From Candidatus Methylomirabilis sp. (lineage in GTDB: Bacteria; DYJV01), in contig DYJV01000002.1 of the NCBI GenBank assembly GCA_020722945.1, forward strand, positions 20,239-76,916: a stretch of 56,678 nt of DNA, in the 5' to 3' direction. Positions 10,080-21,035 of the stretch are shown here, in pieces (positions within the stretch are counted from its first letter, which is position 1; each line of letters opens with the position of its first letter). The position numbers and the translations under genes were made by a program. A model generated the notes under the pieces. The model saw nothing but the letters and a program-made list of their open reading frames with translations. It was not told where the DNA came from and searched no databases.

Positions 10080-13000
10080 ATGCCCATAAATAGTGGATTT
10101 AAAAATTTTGATTTAACAAAGATAACTCTTAAAGGCTCAAATCTTATTGAAGCAAGTGCAGGGACAGGTAAAACTTACAATATCTGCTGGCTTTATCTCA
10201 AAATACTCCTTGACCTTTATCAAAGCTGCGATATCAAGAACATACTTGTAATTACTTTTACAAAAGCTGCAACTGAGGAGCTTAAAATTCGCATCAAAGA
10301 TAGATTAACAAAGAGTTACCAATACCTTGTTGGTGATGCTAATTACAGAAAAAATTTATTAAAGGAAGATCCAAATTTCAAAATATTGGATAATTACGAT
10401 CAAAAATTTGCAAAAGTAATAAGATTAGCAATTCTTGACTTTGACCAAGCAAATATATTTACCATCCACGGGTTCTGCAAAAAAGTAATAGAGGAAAACT
10501 CTTTTGAAACTGATTTCTTTGAAAAACAGGATATACTTGAAGAATCGGAAGACTCTTTTATAGAGGAGTATGTAAAAGATTTTTATAGGAACAATCTTAT
10601 AAACATTGACAAAAACTTTCTCTCCTATCTAATGTATAACCACAAATTATCTATTGACAAACTAATCACCATTCTCAAAGATATAAATAACCGTGTCAGA
10701 TTTAAACTATCAGATAAAGTTGACCTACAATCAGCTTTATCTCAGCTCAACTCTCTTCCTCCCATTTACAAAAAAATTTCAGGTTTGTTTGATAAGCTCT
10801 CTACTGAGTGGCAAAAAGATAAAGATAAGATTATAGATTTTTTAGATAGTGGAGATGTAGACAGGAGAACTTTTAAAAGTGAGAAAATTCCACAGATTAG
10901 CAATGAATTTGATGATTACATAAATCAGCGACCAGTTTTACTGATTTATGAGAATATTAAAAACCTATCTATTTCAAAGTTAGAGACAAAATTAAATAAA
11001 ACAAAGGGTGCTCAACTTATAAAATCTGAAGTTTTTAATATTATTGAAAAGTTACAAAATAATTCTGATGAAATAGAAAAGATATACAACAACCTTATAC
11101 TTGCTGTCAAATACCACCTATCAGAAGATATTCATAAAAAACTTAAAGAAAAGAAGCATTCATCATCGCTTTTATCATTCAATGATATACTCTTTACACT
11201 CCACTCATCACTTTATAATTCAGAGTTTGGCGATAAACTCTCTCAAAGACTCAGCAGAAATTATAAAGCTGCACTAATAGATGAATTTCAGGATACAGAC
11301 CCTATTCAATATGAAATATTTAAGAAGATATTCTCATCAGAAGATAACATACTTTTTCTGATAGGTGACCCAAAACAGAGCATATACAGTTTTAGGGGAG
11401 CAGACATCTTTACATATATGAGAGCTGCAAAAGAGGTGGACAACAGATACACTATTACCAACTGCTATCGTTCTGAAAAAGAGATTATTGACAATATAAA
11501 TAATATATTTTCAGTTGAGAATCCATTTGTGTATGAAGATATAAAGTATCATCAAATTACATCACTTTACAAAAAAAGTGACACCTGCTCTTTGTCACTC
11601 TCTCACAAATTCAAAATTTACAATATCAGCAACAAGGATACTCGTAAAGATAATTTGCAAAATATAACTACATCAAAAATAGCAGAAAGCATTAACAATA
11701 TTGTAGCGGAAAATATTAACAAGTTTGTAGAAAATGACCGGCCTCTCCAGTTATCAGATATCGCAATACTTGTAAGATCCCATTCAGAAGCAGAGTTTTA
11801 CAAAAATGCTCTAAAAAATCACGGTATCAACTCAATAATTTATAGTGAAAAATCTGTCTTTGAAACAGAAGAGGGGGTAGAGGTAAAAAGAGTATTAGAG
11901 GCAATAGCCGACCCATTTAATAGAAAAAAACTTTTTTCAGCTTTAATCACACCAATTTTTAATAAAGATATTTCAGAGATAAATCGGTTAAACAATGATG
12001 AGAGTGAGCTTGAGATTGTTATTAAAAATTTTATTCAATATCAGCAGATTTTTCTTCAGCACGGTTTTATAAAGATGTTCTCAACTATTGTTGACAACCA
12101 TTCATTAAAAGAGAGACTGATATCAGAGGGTAGAGATAGAAAGTTGATAAATATTCTTCATATCCAAGAGTTGATACATAAAGAGATAGAACGATCATCA
12201 ATTACACTTGAAGGGGTGCTAAAGTGGCTCAATCAAAGGCTCAATCTGCAAGTAAAGAGCAGTGACTATGAGATACGGCTTGAATCTGACAAAAATGCTG
12301 TTCAGATAGTTACTATTCATAAAAGTAAAGGGCTTCAATACCTTATTCTATTTTTTCCATGTTTCTCGATTGATAGAAATATTAAAAAAGATGATCCCAA
12401 ATTATACCATGATACAGAAGATAAAGAGCTATCTTTATCTTTTATGGACAGTCAAGATTTAAAAGCATTAAACGATGAGAGACTCTCCGAAAATATAAGG
12501 CTCTTCTATGTTGCAGTGACAAGGGCTGTTTTACAATGTAATATCTTTATCTCTGAAAGTTTTAAAAATGAAGTTATTAATTATCTTGATATTTTAAACA
12601 ATCTAAAATCAAAAAAAGCAACAGTTATTGAAAACATCGAAAATATTGACCAAATTAGTGACCCAAAATCTACAAACTATTTAAAAGATCAAACTCAGGA
12701 AGAGGAAGATAAAAATCTTATCCGCCATACTTTTAATAAAAAAATAATCCCAAGTTACAAAATAAGTAGTTTTACAAAACTTGCTTTTAAAAGTGAAAAT
12801 AGCAAAATAGATGAAATTGATACTTTTTTTGAGAGAGTTGAGGATATTGACACTACAGTTTACAATATTTTCACTTTCCCAAGAGGTGCAAAAACAGGAA
12901 TATTTTTACATAATTTGATAGAGAATATCAATTTTACTATGTCAGATGAAAAGATTAGAGAAATCACCGAAAAGAAACTTACAGAATTTGATTTTGATAA

Positions 13001-13553
13001 TAAATGGTCAGATACCATATCTCAACTTATCCGAACTTTATCAAATCTAACAATAAAATCAAAAATAAACGGAGATAGCAATATATTAATGAAAGATATA
13101 GATATAGAGAAACAATTTAAGGAAGTAGAGTTTTACCTAAAGTTTAAAAGTGAAGAAGAGTTTATTAATGCAGTAAAAAATGATATTGATGATGATTTTA
13201 AAAAAAGCATTGAGAGATTAGATGGAGCTCAGCTAAAAACATTTCTAAATGGTTCCATAGATATGTTATTTGAGTATAAAGATAAATTTTACATAGTAGA
13301 TTGGAAGTCAAATTACCTTGGAGATTCAACCTCACACTACTGCTTTAACAATCTCAAAAGTAGTATAAGCGATGCTCTCTATTTTCTTCAATACTACATA
13401 TACTCCACTGCTCTTTATAGAAAGATAGGCTCTGATTACAGTAAATTTGGAGGGGTATTTTATATCTTTTTAAGGGGAATTGGTGAAGACAGCAACGGGG
13501 TATTTTTTGATAAACCTTCACAACAATTCTTCGAGGCTGTTAAAAATGTATAA
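10080..13553 (+). CDS. recB: RecBCD subunit RecB (UvrD-like helicase plus nuclease)
   Basis: IEASAGTGKTYNICWLYLK Walker A; LIDEFQDTDPIQYEIF; GDPKQSIYSFRGADIFTY; HKSKGLQYLILFFP; nuclease motif YIVDWKSNYLG. Confidence 0.93.
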   Translation: MPINSGFKNFDLTKITLKGSNLIEASAGTGKTYNICWLYLKILLDLYQSCDIKNILVITFTKAATEELKIRIKDRLTKSYQYLVGDANYRKNLLKEDPNFKILDNYDQKFAKVIRLAILDFDQANIFTIHGFCKKVIEENSFETDFFEKQDILEESEDSFIEEYVKDFYRNNLINIDKNFLSYLMYNHKLSIDKLITILKDINNRVRFKLSDKVDLQSALSQLNSLPPIYKKISGLFDKLSTEWQKDKDKIIDFLDSGDVDRRTFKSEKIPQISNEFDDYINQRPVLLIYENIKNLSISKLETKLNKTKGAQLIKSEVFNIIEKLQNNSDEIEKIYNNLILAVKYHLSEDIHKKLKEKKHSSSLLSFNDILFTLHSSLYNSEFGDKLSQRLSRNYKAALIDEFQDTDPIQYEIFKKIFSSEDNILFLIGDPKQSIYSFRGADIFTYMRAAKEVDNRYTITNCYRSEKEIIDNINNIFSVENPFVYEDIKYHQITSLYKKSDTCSLSLSHKFKIYNISNKDTRKDNLQNITTSKIAESINNIVAENINKFVENDRPLQLSDIAILVRSHSEAEFYKNALKNHGINSIIYSEKSVFETEEGVEVKRVLEAIADPFNRKKLFSALITPIFNKDISEINRLNNDESELEIVIKNFIQYQQIFLQHGFIKMFSTIVDNHSLKERLISEGRDRKLINILHIQELIHKEIERSSITLEGVLKWLNQRLNLQVKSSDYEIRLESDKNAVQIVTIHKSKGLQYLILFFPCFSIDRNIKKDDPKLYHDTEDKELSLSFMDSQDLKALNDERLSENIRLFYVAVTRAVLQCNIFISESFKNEVINYLDILNNLKSKKATVIENIENIDQISDPKSTNYLKDQTQEEEDKNLIRHTFNKKIIPSYKISSFTKLAFKSENSKIDEIDTFFERVEDIDTTVYNIFTFPRGAKTGIFLHNLIENINFTMSDEKIREITEKKLTEFDFDNKWSDTISQLIRTLSNLTIKSKINGDSNILMKDIDIEKQFKEVEFYLKFKSEEEFINAVKNDIDDDFKKSIERLDGAQLKTFLNGSIDMLFEYKDKFYIVDWKSNYLGDSTSHYCFNNLKSSISDALYFLQYYIYSTALYRKIGSDYSKFGGVFYIFLRGIGEDSNGVFFDKPSQQFFEAVKNV

Positions 13554-15243
13554 CATAGAAGATAAAAAGATAGATTTTTTCATATCAAGGTTTCTTTTGG
13601 AAAGACTCCCAGAAACTTCTACCCTTACAAAAGAAGATATCACCCAAATATCTGATATTATAAATAAATTGGGGAAAAATTTCTTAAATGGTGATACATG
13701 TCTGGCAATTAATGATAAAGATTCAGAGTTACTTTTAAAATCAGGGATTGCTGGAAAAGATGAGAAAAAGCCACTCGTTGTGGATAGAGGGATGCTCTAT
13801 TTTCAGAAATATTGGCTTTATGAGAAGGATATAGCAGAAATATTGAAGAAAAAGGCATCTTCAAAAAAAGATATATCAGAGCCGATAAGAGAGAAACTTG
13901 ATAAACTTTTCCCATCTAACAATAATTCTATAAATTATCAGAAACTTGCTGCAATAGTTGCACTATCAAGTGAACTCTGTATAATATCTGGTGCTCCCGG
14001 AACAGGGAAAACAACCACCGTAGCAAAGATAATTGACCTTATGATATCAGAAAATAGTGATATAAAAATTGCAGTAGCTGCACCCACAGGAAAGGCTGTT
14101 GCAAGAGTCAGAGAGAGTGTCCAAAATGCTCTTAAATCTAAAGAGATAGAAAATAGTGACAAATTTCCAAAAGATTTTTTTACAATTCATCGGCTACTAA
14201 AAGTATCTCAAAATCTTGATACTTTTAGATACAATTCATCAAATAAACTACCTTACGAGCTTTTGATAGTTGACGAGGTCTCTATGGTTGACACTCTTCT
14301 GATGAGAAACCTACTCAAAGCATTGAAAGATAGAGCAATTTTAATACTTATAGGGGACAAAGATCAGCTTGCTTCTGTTGAATCTGGAGCTATTATGGCA
14401 GAGATTTGCTCTATTGGGAAAATTAATAGTTACTCAACAAAATTTTTAGAAAAAAATAATTTAAATGGGAAACTTTTACCATCAGAAATAGAATTTACAG
14501 ACTCTATGGTCGAACTAAAAGAGAATTATAGGTTCAAAGATTCTGCTGGAATTTACAATTTAAGTAATCTTATAAAAGATAGTGAAAATATCAGTGAGAG
14601 TGACATTGACAACATTTTCAAAAATTCATCAGATATAAAGTGGTTTGAGTTTTCTGATAAATTCCCTGAAGAGTTACAAAAAATGATATTAGCTCATTTT
14701 CAAGCCGTGGCTTCTGCTAAAAATATAGAGGAGATGTTTGAGGAATTCAACAAATTAATGCTCCTCACACCTTACAGAAATGGGAATTTTGGGATTGAAT
14801 TTTTCAATAGTTATATCAACAAATTGCTGCTAAATAAGGGTCTTGTGACAAAAGATACAGTTTGGTTTAACGGTAAACCTCTTATTATAAACAAAAATGA
14901 CTACTCTTTAAAATTATTCAACGGTGATATAGGGTTGTGCTTTCAAGGGGAGATATATTTTAAGTATGAAAACAATTTCATATCTAAAACTCCTGATTTT
15001 TTAAATAATTATGATATCTGTCATTCAATGACTGTTCATAAAAGTCAAGGTTCTGAATTTGATAATATTATACTCCTTCTTGGCAATAGAGATTCAGATA
15101 TATTGACAAAGGAGCTTATTTATACAGCAATTACAAGAGCAAAGAGTAAAGTCTTTATATGGGGGGAAAAAGATATATTTATAAAAGGGCTCAATACCAA
15201 AGTAAAGAGGGTTTCTGCTCTTAGCAGGAGGCTTGTAGATTGA
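13546..15243 (+). CDS. recD: RecBCD subunit RecD (helicase)
   Basis: ISGAPGTGKTTTVAKI; AAPTGKAVARV; IVDEVSMVDTLLM; TVHKSQGSEFDNI. The ATG at 13546 overlaps the recB stop, so it is a better start than ORF start 13480. Confidence 0.92.
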   Translation: MYNIEDKKIDFFISRFLLERLPETSTLTKEDITQISDIINKLGKNFLNGDTCLAINDKDSELLLKSGIAGKDEKKPLVVDRGMLYFQKYWLYEKDIAEILKKKASSKKDISEPIREKLDKLFPSNNNSINYQKLAAIVALSSELCIISGAPGTGKTTTVAKIIDLMISENSDIKIAVAAPTGKAVARVRESVQNALKSKEIENSDKFPKDFFTIHRLLKVSQNLDTFRYNSSNKLPYELLIVDEVSMVDTLLMRNLLKALKDRAILILIGDKDQLASVESGAIMAEICSIGKINSYSTKFLEKNNLNGKLLPSEIEFTDSMVELKENYRFKDSAGIYNLSNLIKDSENISESDIDNIFKNSSDIKWFEFSDKFPEELQKMILAHFQAVASAKNIEEMFEEFNKLMLLTPYRNGNFGIEFFNSYINKLLLNKGLVTKDTVWFNGKPLIINKNDYSLKLFNGDIGLCFQGEIYFKYENNFISKTPDFLNNYDICHSMTVHKSQGSEFDNIILLLGNRDSDILTKELIYTAITRAKSKVFIWGEKDIFIKGLNTKVKRVSALSRRLVD

Positions 15244-18200
15244 TAAAGATCAACCACTCCAACGATCTTAACAGACTCTTCTCTAAATTATCAGACCAGA
15301 TCACTCTAAACAGAGAAAATCTCTTATCACCAATAAAGATAGTTATTCCTGTTGCTGGGATAAAAAAATGGTTACTCCTAAAGTTTGCAGATAAATTTGG
15401 AGTAACTCCAAATATCGAATTCCTCTACCCCAACAATTTTATTAATAATATCCTTGAGATACACGATGAAACTCTTACAAAGAGCGATATCCTTTGGATA
15501 GTAGCAGATATTCTAAAAAATGAAAGCAAAGACCTCAAATGTATAAACATATTAAAAAACCGCTTTGCAAACGACATCAAAGATGGCAAATTGTATCATC
15601 TATCATACCTTATATCAGATATATTTGAGCAGTATCTACTTTTAAGAGTAGATTTAATAAAAAAATGGAGCGAGGGTAATATCTGTTACCCCAAATTTTC
15701 ACATGAGGAGTGGCAAAAAGAGCTTTTCCTTGAAGTATGGAGAAGATCCGGTAAAAAAATTTTTACAGATTTTCTCTCTGATTTCTACTCTAAAAAAGAT
15801 CGTCAAATAGGTTCAACATACCACTTCTTTGCAATTTCAAATATCCCACCCATTTATTTTAATATCATAGAAGCTCTTTCATATAGAGGAAGTCAGATAA
15901 TCTTCTATTTTCTCAACCCTTCAAAAGATAAAATGTGGCATACAGATATCACAGAGAAATCTGCAGAGAAAATAAGTATAAAAACAGGTGTAGATGCTGA
16001 AGAGTCTCTATATTTTGAAAAGGGTAACGATTTACTTATATCATTTGGGAAATTAGGGAAAACATTCTTAAAAGCTATCTCATCTATCACTAATGACCCT
16101 GAAGGTGAGAGTGATTTTGTAGAAAATGAAAATAGCACTCAATTGACTTTACTTAGGAAAATACAAAACGACATTCTCTTAAATATAAGTGAAATAAAGC
16201 AAACAAAGGAAGTAGAGCAACCCTCAGCTACTGAAAATGATGATTCTCTCCAGATACATTCACTTTATAGCGAATTTAGAGAAGTCGAGGCTCTTTACAA
16301 CTATCTCCTTAACTTGTTTAATGAAAATCCGAGCCTACAAGCTGAAGATATTGCTGTAATGGCTGTTGATATTAATACTTATGCCCCTTTTATATCAGCA
16401 ATTTTTGGAACAAAGGGCAAAATCCCTTACACTATTGCAGATACTCTTATTCTGGAAGATGATATTGTTGTAAAAACCTTTTTCAGTATACTTGATTTGA
16501 GAAATTCAAGATTTGAATTTAATAGAGTATTTGAAATAGTAGAGATACCTATCGTAGCTCAGAAATTTAACCTATCCTTAACCGACATCCAACTTCTCAA
16601 AGAGTGGTTTTATGAAACAGGTATTCGCTGGGGGATTGATTCAGATTTCAGAAAAAATTTTATCAAAGAAGTATCTGATCAAAATACATGGAAGTTTGGA
16701 ATAGATAGAGTAACTCTTTCACTTATATACGAATCAGAGGAACCTTTTGATAATATACTCCCTCTCCCCTTTATCTCTGTTGCAAACAGCGATATTATAT
16801 CAAATTTTCTTATCTTTTTAGATATGCTTTTTGATCTTATCAAATGTAAGTTAATAGGGAGTAAACCAATTAAAGATTGGAGTAAAATTTTCAAGGATAT
16901 ATTAAAAAACTTCTTTGATACAGATCCAAAATATCTAAATTCAGAAACTATTTTGGAGAATTGCATCAAAAAATTGAATTCTGATAATATAAATATCGAT
17001 ATCGGAGCAGATTTTGTAATTAATTATCTTAAAGGAGAGCTCTCCTCAGAACGGGCAACATTTAATTTTCTCAATAGGGGTGTTACATTTTGCGAGATGA
17101 TACCTATGCGAAGTATCCCTTTTCAAGTAATCTCACTCCTTGGGATGAATGATGACAAATTTCCAAGAAGAAGTAGAAATATAGGGCTAAATATAATAAA
17201 CCAATATCCTGAATCGGGAGATAGAAGTATTAGGGATAATGACAAATATCTTTTTCTCGAAACAGTTATATCAGCAAAGAGTAAACTTTACATAAGTTAC
17301 ATTGGAAAAGATATAAAAAGCAATAAGGAAAAAAATCCCTCTATCTTTATAGATGAACTCCGCGATTACATCAAAATAAGATTTGGAGAAGAGAAAAGTA
17401 ATAAAATCATTTATCATCACCCAATGAACAGCACCGACACTACATACTTCACAGAAAATTCAACATTTAAGAGCTTTTTTGAAGAAGATTTTAAAGCTGC
17501 ACAAAGTTGCATCAACAGAGATAGAGTAAATAAATCCGATACAGATGAGAATAAATTTGAAAATTTTATCAATACAATTCAGATTCCCAAACAAGAAGAG
17601 ACATCTTTAAATGATCTGATAACTTTTTTTAAAAACCCTGTAAAATTCTTTCTGAATAGAAATCTCAATATCTATTTTGATAATAGTAGCAAAACATTTG
17701 AAGATACCGAACCATTTGAGCTCTCTCCACTCGATATCTACAAAACAAAAACAGAGATAATTTTATCTGACAAATTAAAAGAAAATATTAAAATGAGTGG
17801 CATTATCCCTCATGGGAATATCGGTAATGCCATTATTGATAAGATAAATTTTGATGTAGCATCTATCAGAAATAAGATACAAGATATTACTAATAAAGGG
17901 AAGTTAGAAAATCTAACCGGGGAAGTCAAAAGTAAAAATAATTTTAAAGTTTCAGTAAATCTTAATAATATCTACCACGGTGGTATGCTTTTTATATTTC
18001 CCAAAGATAGTAAAAAAGATATAGGGAAAAATCTTATCGAAGCATGGATATCACACATTTTCATGCTAATAATAAAGAAACAATTACCTGATAAAAGTAA
18101 TTATCCTTCAACAACCTTTCTCTTTTTTAATGATTTAACTGTTTGGTTTAATGAAATCAGAAATTGTGAGGATATAGCTGATAGGATTATAAATATTTTT

Positions 18201-18446
18201 CAAAATGGTATGAAAAATATTATAGATTTTGAAATAAATATAGGATACTCATACATCAAGAAGAGTAAAAAAAATAATTCCAATAAAGATACTAACATAA
18301 AAAATGATTGGGAAAATCATCTTGAAAATGACGAATATTACAAATTTATATATCAAGAGTATAAAAAAGAGTTTAATTTGGAAGATTTCAAAAAATACTC
18401 TGAAACTTTATTTAATCCACTTATAAACAATGAAAACTTTCTATAA
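15240..18446 (+). CDS. recC: RecBCD subunit RecC
   Basis: 1068 aa, TTG start overlapping the recD stop. RecC-like motifs MIPMRSIPFQVISLLGMNDDKFPR, DRSIRDNDKYLFLETVISAKSKLYISYIGK; operon position. Confidence 0.88.
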   Translation: MIKINHSNDLNRLFSKLSDQITLNRENLLSPIKIVIPVAGIKKWLLLKFADKFGVTPNIEFLYPNNFINNILEIHDETLTKSDILWIVADILKNESKDLKCINILKNRFANDIKDGKLYHLSYLISDIFEQYLLLRVDLIKKWSEGNICYPKFSHEEWQKELFLEVWRRSGKKIFTDFLSDFYSKKDRQIGSTYHFFAISNIPPIYFNIIEALSYRGSQIIFYFLNPSKDKMWHTDITEKSAEKISIKTGVDAEESLYFEKGNDLLISFGKLGKTFLKAISSITNDPEGESDFVENENSTQLTLLRKIQNDILLNISEIKQTKEVEQPSATENDDSLQIHSLYSEFREVEALYNYLLNLFNENPSLQAEDIAVMAVDINTYAPFISAIFGTKGKIPYTIADTLILEDDIVVKTFFSILDLRNSRFEFNRVFEIVEIPIVAQKFNLSLTDIQLLKEWFYETGIRWGIDSDFRKNFIKEVSDQNTWKFGIDRVTLSLIYESEEPFDNILPLPFISVANSDIISNFLIFLDMLFDLIKCKLIGSKPIKDWSKIFKDILKNFFDTDPKYLNSETILENCIKKLNSDNINIDIGADFVINYLKGELSSERATFNFLNRGVTFCEMIPMRSIPFQVISLLGMNDDKFPRRSRNIGLNIINQYPESGDRSIRDNDKYLFLETVISAKSKLYISYIGKDIKSNKEKNPSIFIDELRDYIKIRFGEEKSNKIIYHHPMNSTDTTYFTENSTFKSFFEEDFKAAQSCINRDRVNKSDTDENKFENFINTIQIPKQEETSLNDLITFFKNPVKFFLNRNLNIYFDNSSKTFEDTEPFELSPLDIYKTKTEIILSDKLKENIKMSGIIPHGNIGNAIIDKINFDVASIRNKIQDITNKGKLENLTGEVKSKNNFKVSVNLNNIYHGGMLFIFPKDSKKDIGKNLIEAWISHIFMLIIKKQLPDKSNYPSTTFLFFNDLTVWFNEIRNCEDIADRIINIFQNGMKNIIDFEINIGYSYIKKSKKNNSNKDTNIKNDWENHLENDEYYKFIYQEYKKEFNLEDFKKYSETLFNPLINNENFL

Positions 18447-18873
18447 TCGGCTAAAAAATTGTAAATACCAATTAAGAAAACATCAAGTTTTTAAAAGATA
18501 TATTTTAATGCAATATTGAAGAAAAGTTTAAGATTGTTGAACAGCAAAATAGATTATCAAAAGCTCTAAAAAAGAGGGGTTTTGATGCTGGGGGAAAAAA
18601 TTGGTGAAATATGCTCTGGAATTTATGGTAATTAGAAATTTTTATACGGTTTAAAGAGCTACAAAAGCAGATAAAAAAGATTTAGCTGGGTGCAAATTAA
18701 TTACAGAATGCACTCATAGTTTGATTGTATTTGACAAATTGCTTTTACAATAGAACCTTTCATCTCTTCAACAAGAGACTTCTCAGATCTTGATGCTTTT
18801 TGACGGTATTTGACGAATAGCTGGTTTTACACTAACTTATTGGAATAACGAGGAAATATAGGAAAAATAAAAA

Positions 18874-18947
<74 letters not shown>

Positions 18948-19031
18948 ATCCAAAGTAGAGGAAGTTGTTAGCATATACTTTTTTTAAAATCAAGAAAAAA
19001 ATTATCTTTCTTACCCAACATCTATATTTAT

Positions 19032-21023
19032 TTAAAATTTATCATAGTATCTGAATTTCATTGAGAAATCAGCTTTACCTTTTGAAAGTGAACGAAGCTG
19101 TGTAGTAAACCCAAAAAGTTTGGATAATCCAACATTTGCAGTTATTACATATTTGTCATCCTCACTATCAATATTAAGTATCTTACCCTTTTTTGAGTTT
19201 AACTCAGAAATTATATCACCTGTATACTGCTCAGGAGTATTGATAACAACATCCATTATAGGCTCAAGTTTTACTGGTAAAGCCTTATTGTAAGCATCTC
19301 TGAGTGAATAAATAGTAGCTGCCTTGATAATACCTTTTTCATATTTACCTGATATATCAATCACTTTTCTTATGGTAATTTTGATATCAATAATTGGATA
19401 CCCTGTAATCAACCCAGAGAGTAGAAATTCGTTGGATGCTTCTAAAAGAAACTCTTTTACCTTTTCTGGTAGTTCAGCTGCTATAATTATCTCAGATGAA
19501 TTGTCTCTCCCTGTCCTTGGCAAAGGCTCAATCTCAACTCCTGTAACTGTATGATAGTTGTCATTCTCTATTTTGATGGTGTATTCGTTTTCCGATTCAG
19601 ACTTTTTGGTAATTGTCTCACGATACAAAACTTGAGGCTTTCCAACTTTTATTTTTAGGTTGTAATTGGAGAGCAATTTGTTCGTTACTACTTCTAAATG
19701 AAGCTCACCCATACCTGAAATAATTATCTGATTCAACTCCTCATCAAATTTGAATTGGAAAGATGGGTCCTCAACAGCTACAAAACCAAGAGCTTCAATG
19801 AGCTGAGGCTGCTCTTTAACTGAGTGAGGCTCTATGGCAAGGGATATTACCGGATTGAAACTTTCAAGTTTCTCAAGGATATAAGGTAATTTAGAATTGT
19901 CAGTAAGGGTGTCCCCTGTATTCCCATCTCTGAGAAGCATACCTACTATATCACCCTTACCACAAGATTCTATCTCAGTTCTTTTGTCTGCATGTATTTT
20001 AAATATTTTAGATACTTTTGTTTTAATGTTTGAAGTAAGGTTGGTTATGGTGTCTCCAGAATTTACTTTTCCAGAATATACTCTAACATAGCATATTTTT
20101 CTTTTATCAATTATACTGACTTTAAAAATATAACCTAAAAAATCTTTTTCAGGTAATTGGATAAAATTTCTCCCCTTTTTGGAGATATCGTAAACAGGTA
20201 ATTTTGAAATTTGATCAGGAGTAGGCAGAAAACGGATAATCCCATCTAATATCTGCTGTATCCCTTTATTTTTTAGTGCAGAACCTGAAAAAAGAGGGGC
20301 AATTTTGGTTTCAAATGAAGCTTTTATGATTGCTGATTCAATATCTTGCGGTGTTATATCTCGCTCTTCAAGATATTTCTCCATCAAATCATTATCAAAA
20401 TCAACCAGCTTCTCCACTAAAGAGTTTCTGTATTTTATAATAAAATCTTTATCAGGGAAATCTCTCTCTGTAAATTCAACACCATCCTCTCCAAAAATTA
20501 TCTCTTTGCCACTAAGTATATTAATTATAGAGTTAAAATCCCTCCCCTGCCCCATAGGGATGGTAATAGGGATAGGAGTTATGTTGAGCTTCTTCTCTAT
20601 CTCTAAAATCACTTTCTCAAAATTTGCACCGATACGGTCAAGCTTATTAACAAAGATAACTCTCGGTATTTTAAACTTATTTACCTGATTCCAGATAGTC
20701 TCTGTCTGCGGCTCCACACCTCCAACAGCACACAAAACAATCACAGCACCATCCATAACCCTCATAGATCTTTCAACTTCTACTGTAAAATCGACATGCC
20801 CCGGTGTATCAACTATATTTATCTGCTCTTTTTTCCAAAAAACAGTAGTAACAGCCGAGGTGATGGTAATCCCACGCTGCTTCTCTTCAGGCATATAATC
20901 CATTACAGCATTACCATCGTGGACCTCACCTATTTTGTGAGTAGTCCCTGTAAAGAATAGTATCCTTTCGGTAAGGGTGGTTTTACCAGCATCAATATGT
21001 GCAGCTATACCTATATTTCTCAT
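19032..21023 (-). CDS. Elongation factor G paralogue (EF-G/EF-G2-like GTPase)
   Basis: MRNIGIAAHIDAGKTTLTERILFFTG; RGITITSA; DTPGHVDFTVEVERSMRVMDG; NKLDR; SGMGELHLEV. 663 aa, shorter than typical FusA. Confidence 0.9.
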   Translation of the reverse strand: MRNIGIAAHIDAGKTTLTERILFFTGTTHKIGEVHDGNAVMDYMPEEKQRGITITSAVTTVFWKKEQINIVDTPGHVDFTVEVERSMRVMDGAVIVLCAVGGVEPQTETIWNQVNKFKIPRVIFVNKLDRIGANFEKVILEIEKKLNITPIPITIPMGQGRDFNSIINILSGKEIIFGEDGVEFTERDFPDKDFIIKYRNSLVEKLVDFDNDLMEKYLEERDITPQDIESAIIKASFETKIAPLFSGSALKNKGIQQILDGIIRFLPTPDQISKLPVYDISKKGRNFIQLPEKDFLGYIFKVSIIDKRKICYVRVYSGKVNSGDTITNLTSNIKTKVSKIFKIHADKRTEIESCGKGDIVGMLLRDGNTGDTLTDNSKLPYILEKLESFNPVISLAIEPHSVKEQPQLIEALGFVAVEDPSFQFKFDEELNQIIISGMGELHLEVVTNKLLSNYNLKIKVGKPQVLYRETITKKSESENEYTIKIENDNYHTVTGVEIEPLPRTGRDNSSEIIIAAELPEKVKEFLLEASNEFLLSGLITGYPIIDIKITIRKVIDISGKYEKGIIKAATIYSLRDAYNKALPVKLEPIMDVVINTPEQYTGDIISELNSKKGKILNIDSEDDKYVITANVGLSKLFGFTTQLRSLSKGKADFSMKFRYYDKF

Positions 21024-21035
21024 TTTTGAAATGGT

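Noticed and set aside
13480-13545. Upstream extension of the recD ORF
   Set aside because: Overlaps the recB 3' end; the ATG at 13546 gives the normal short overlap.
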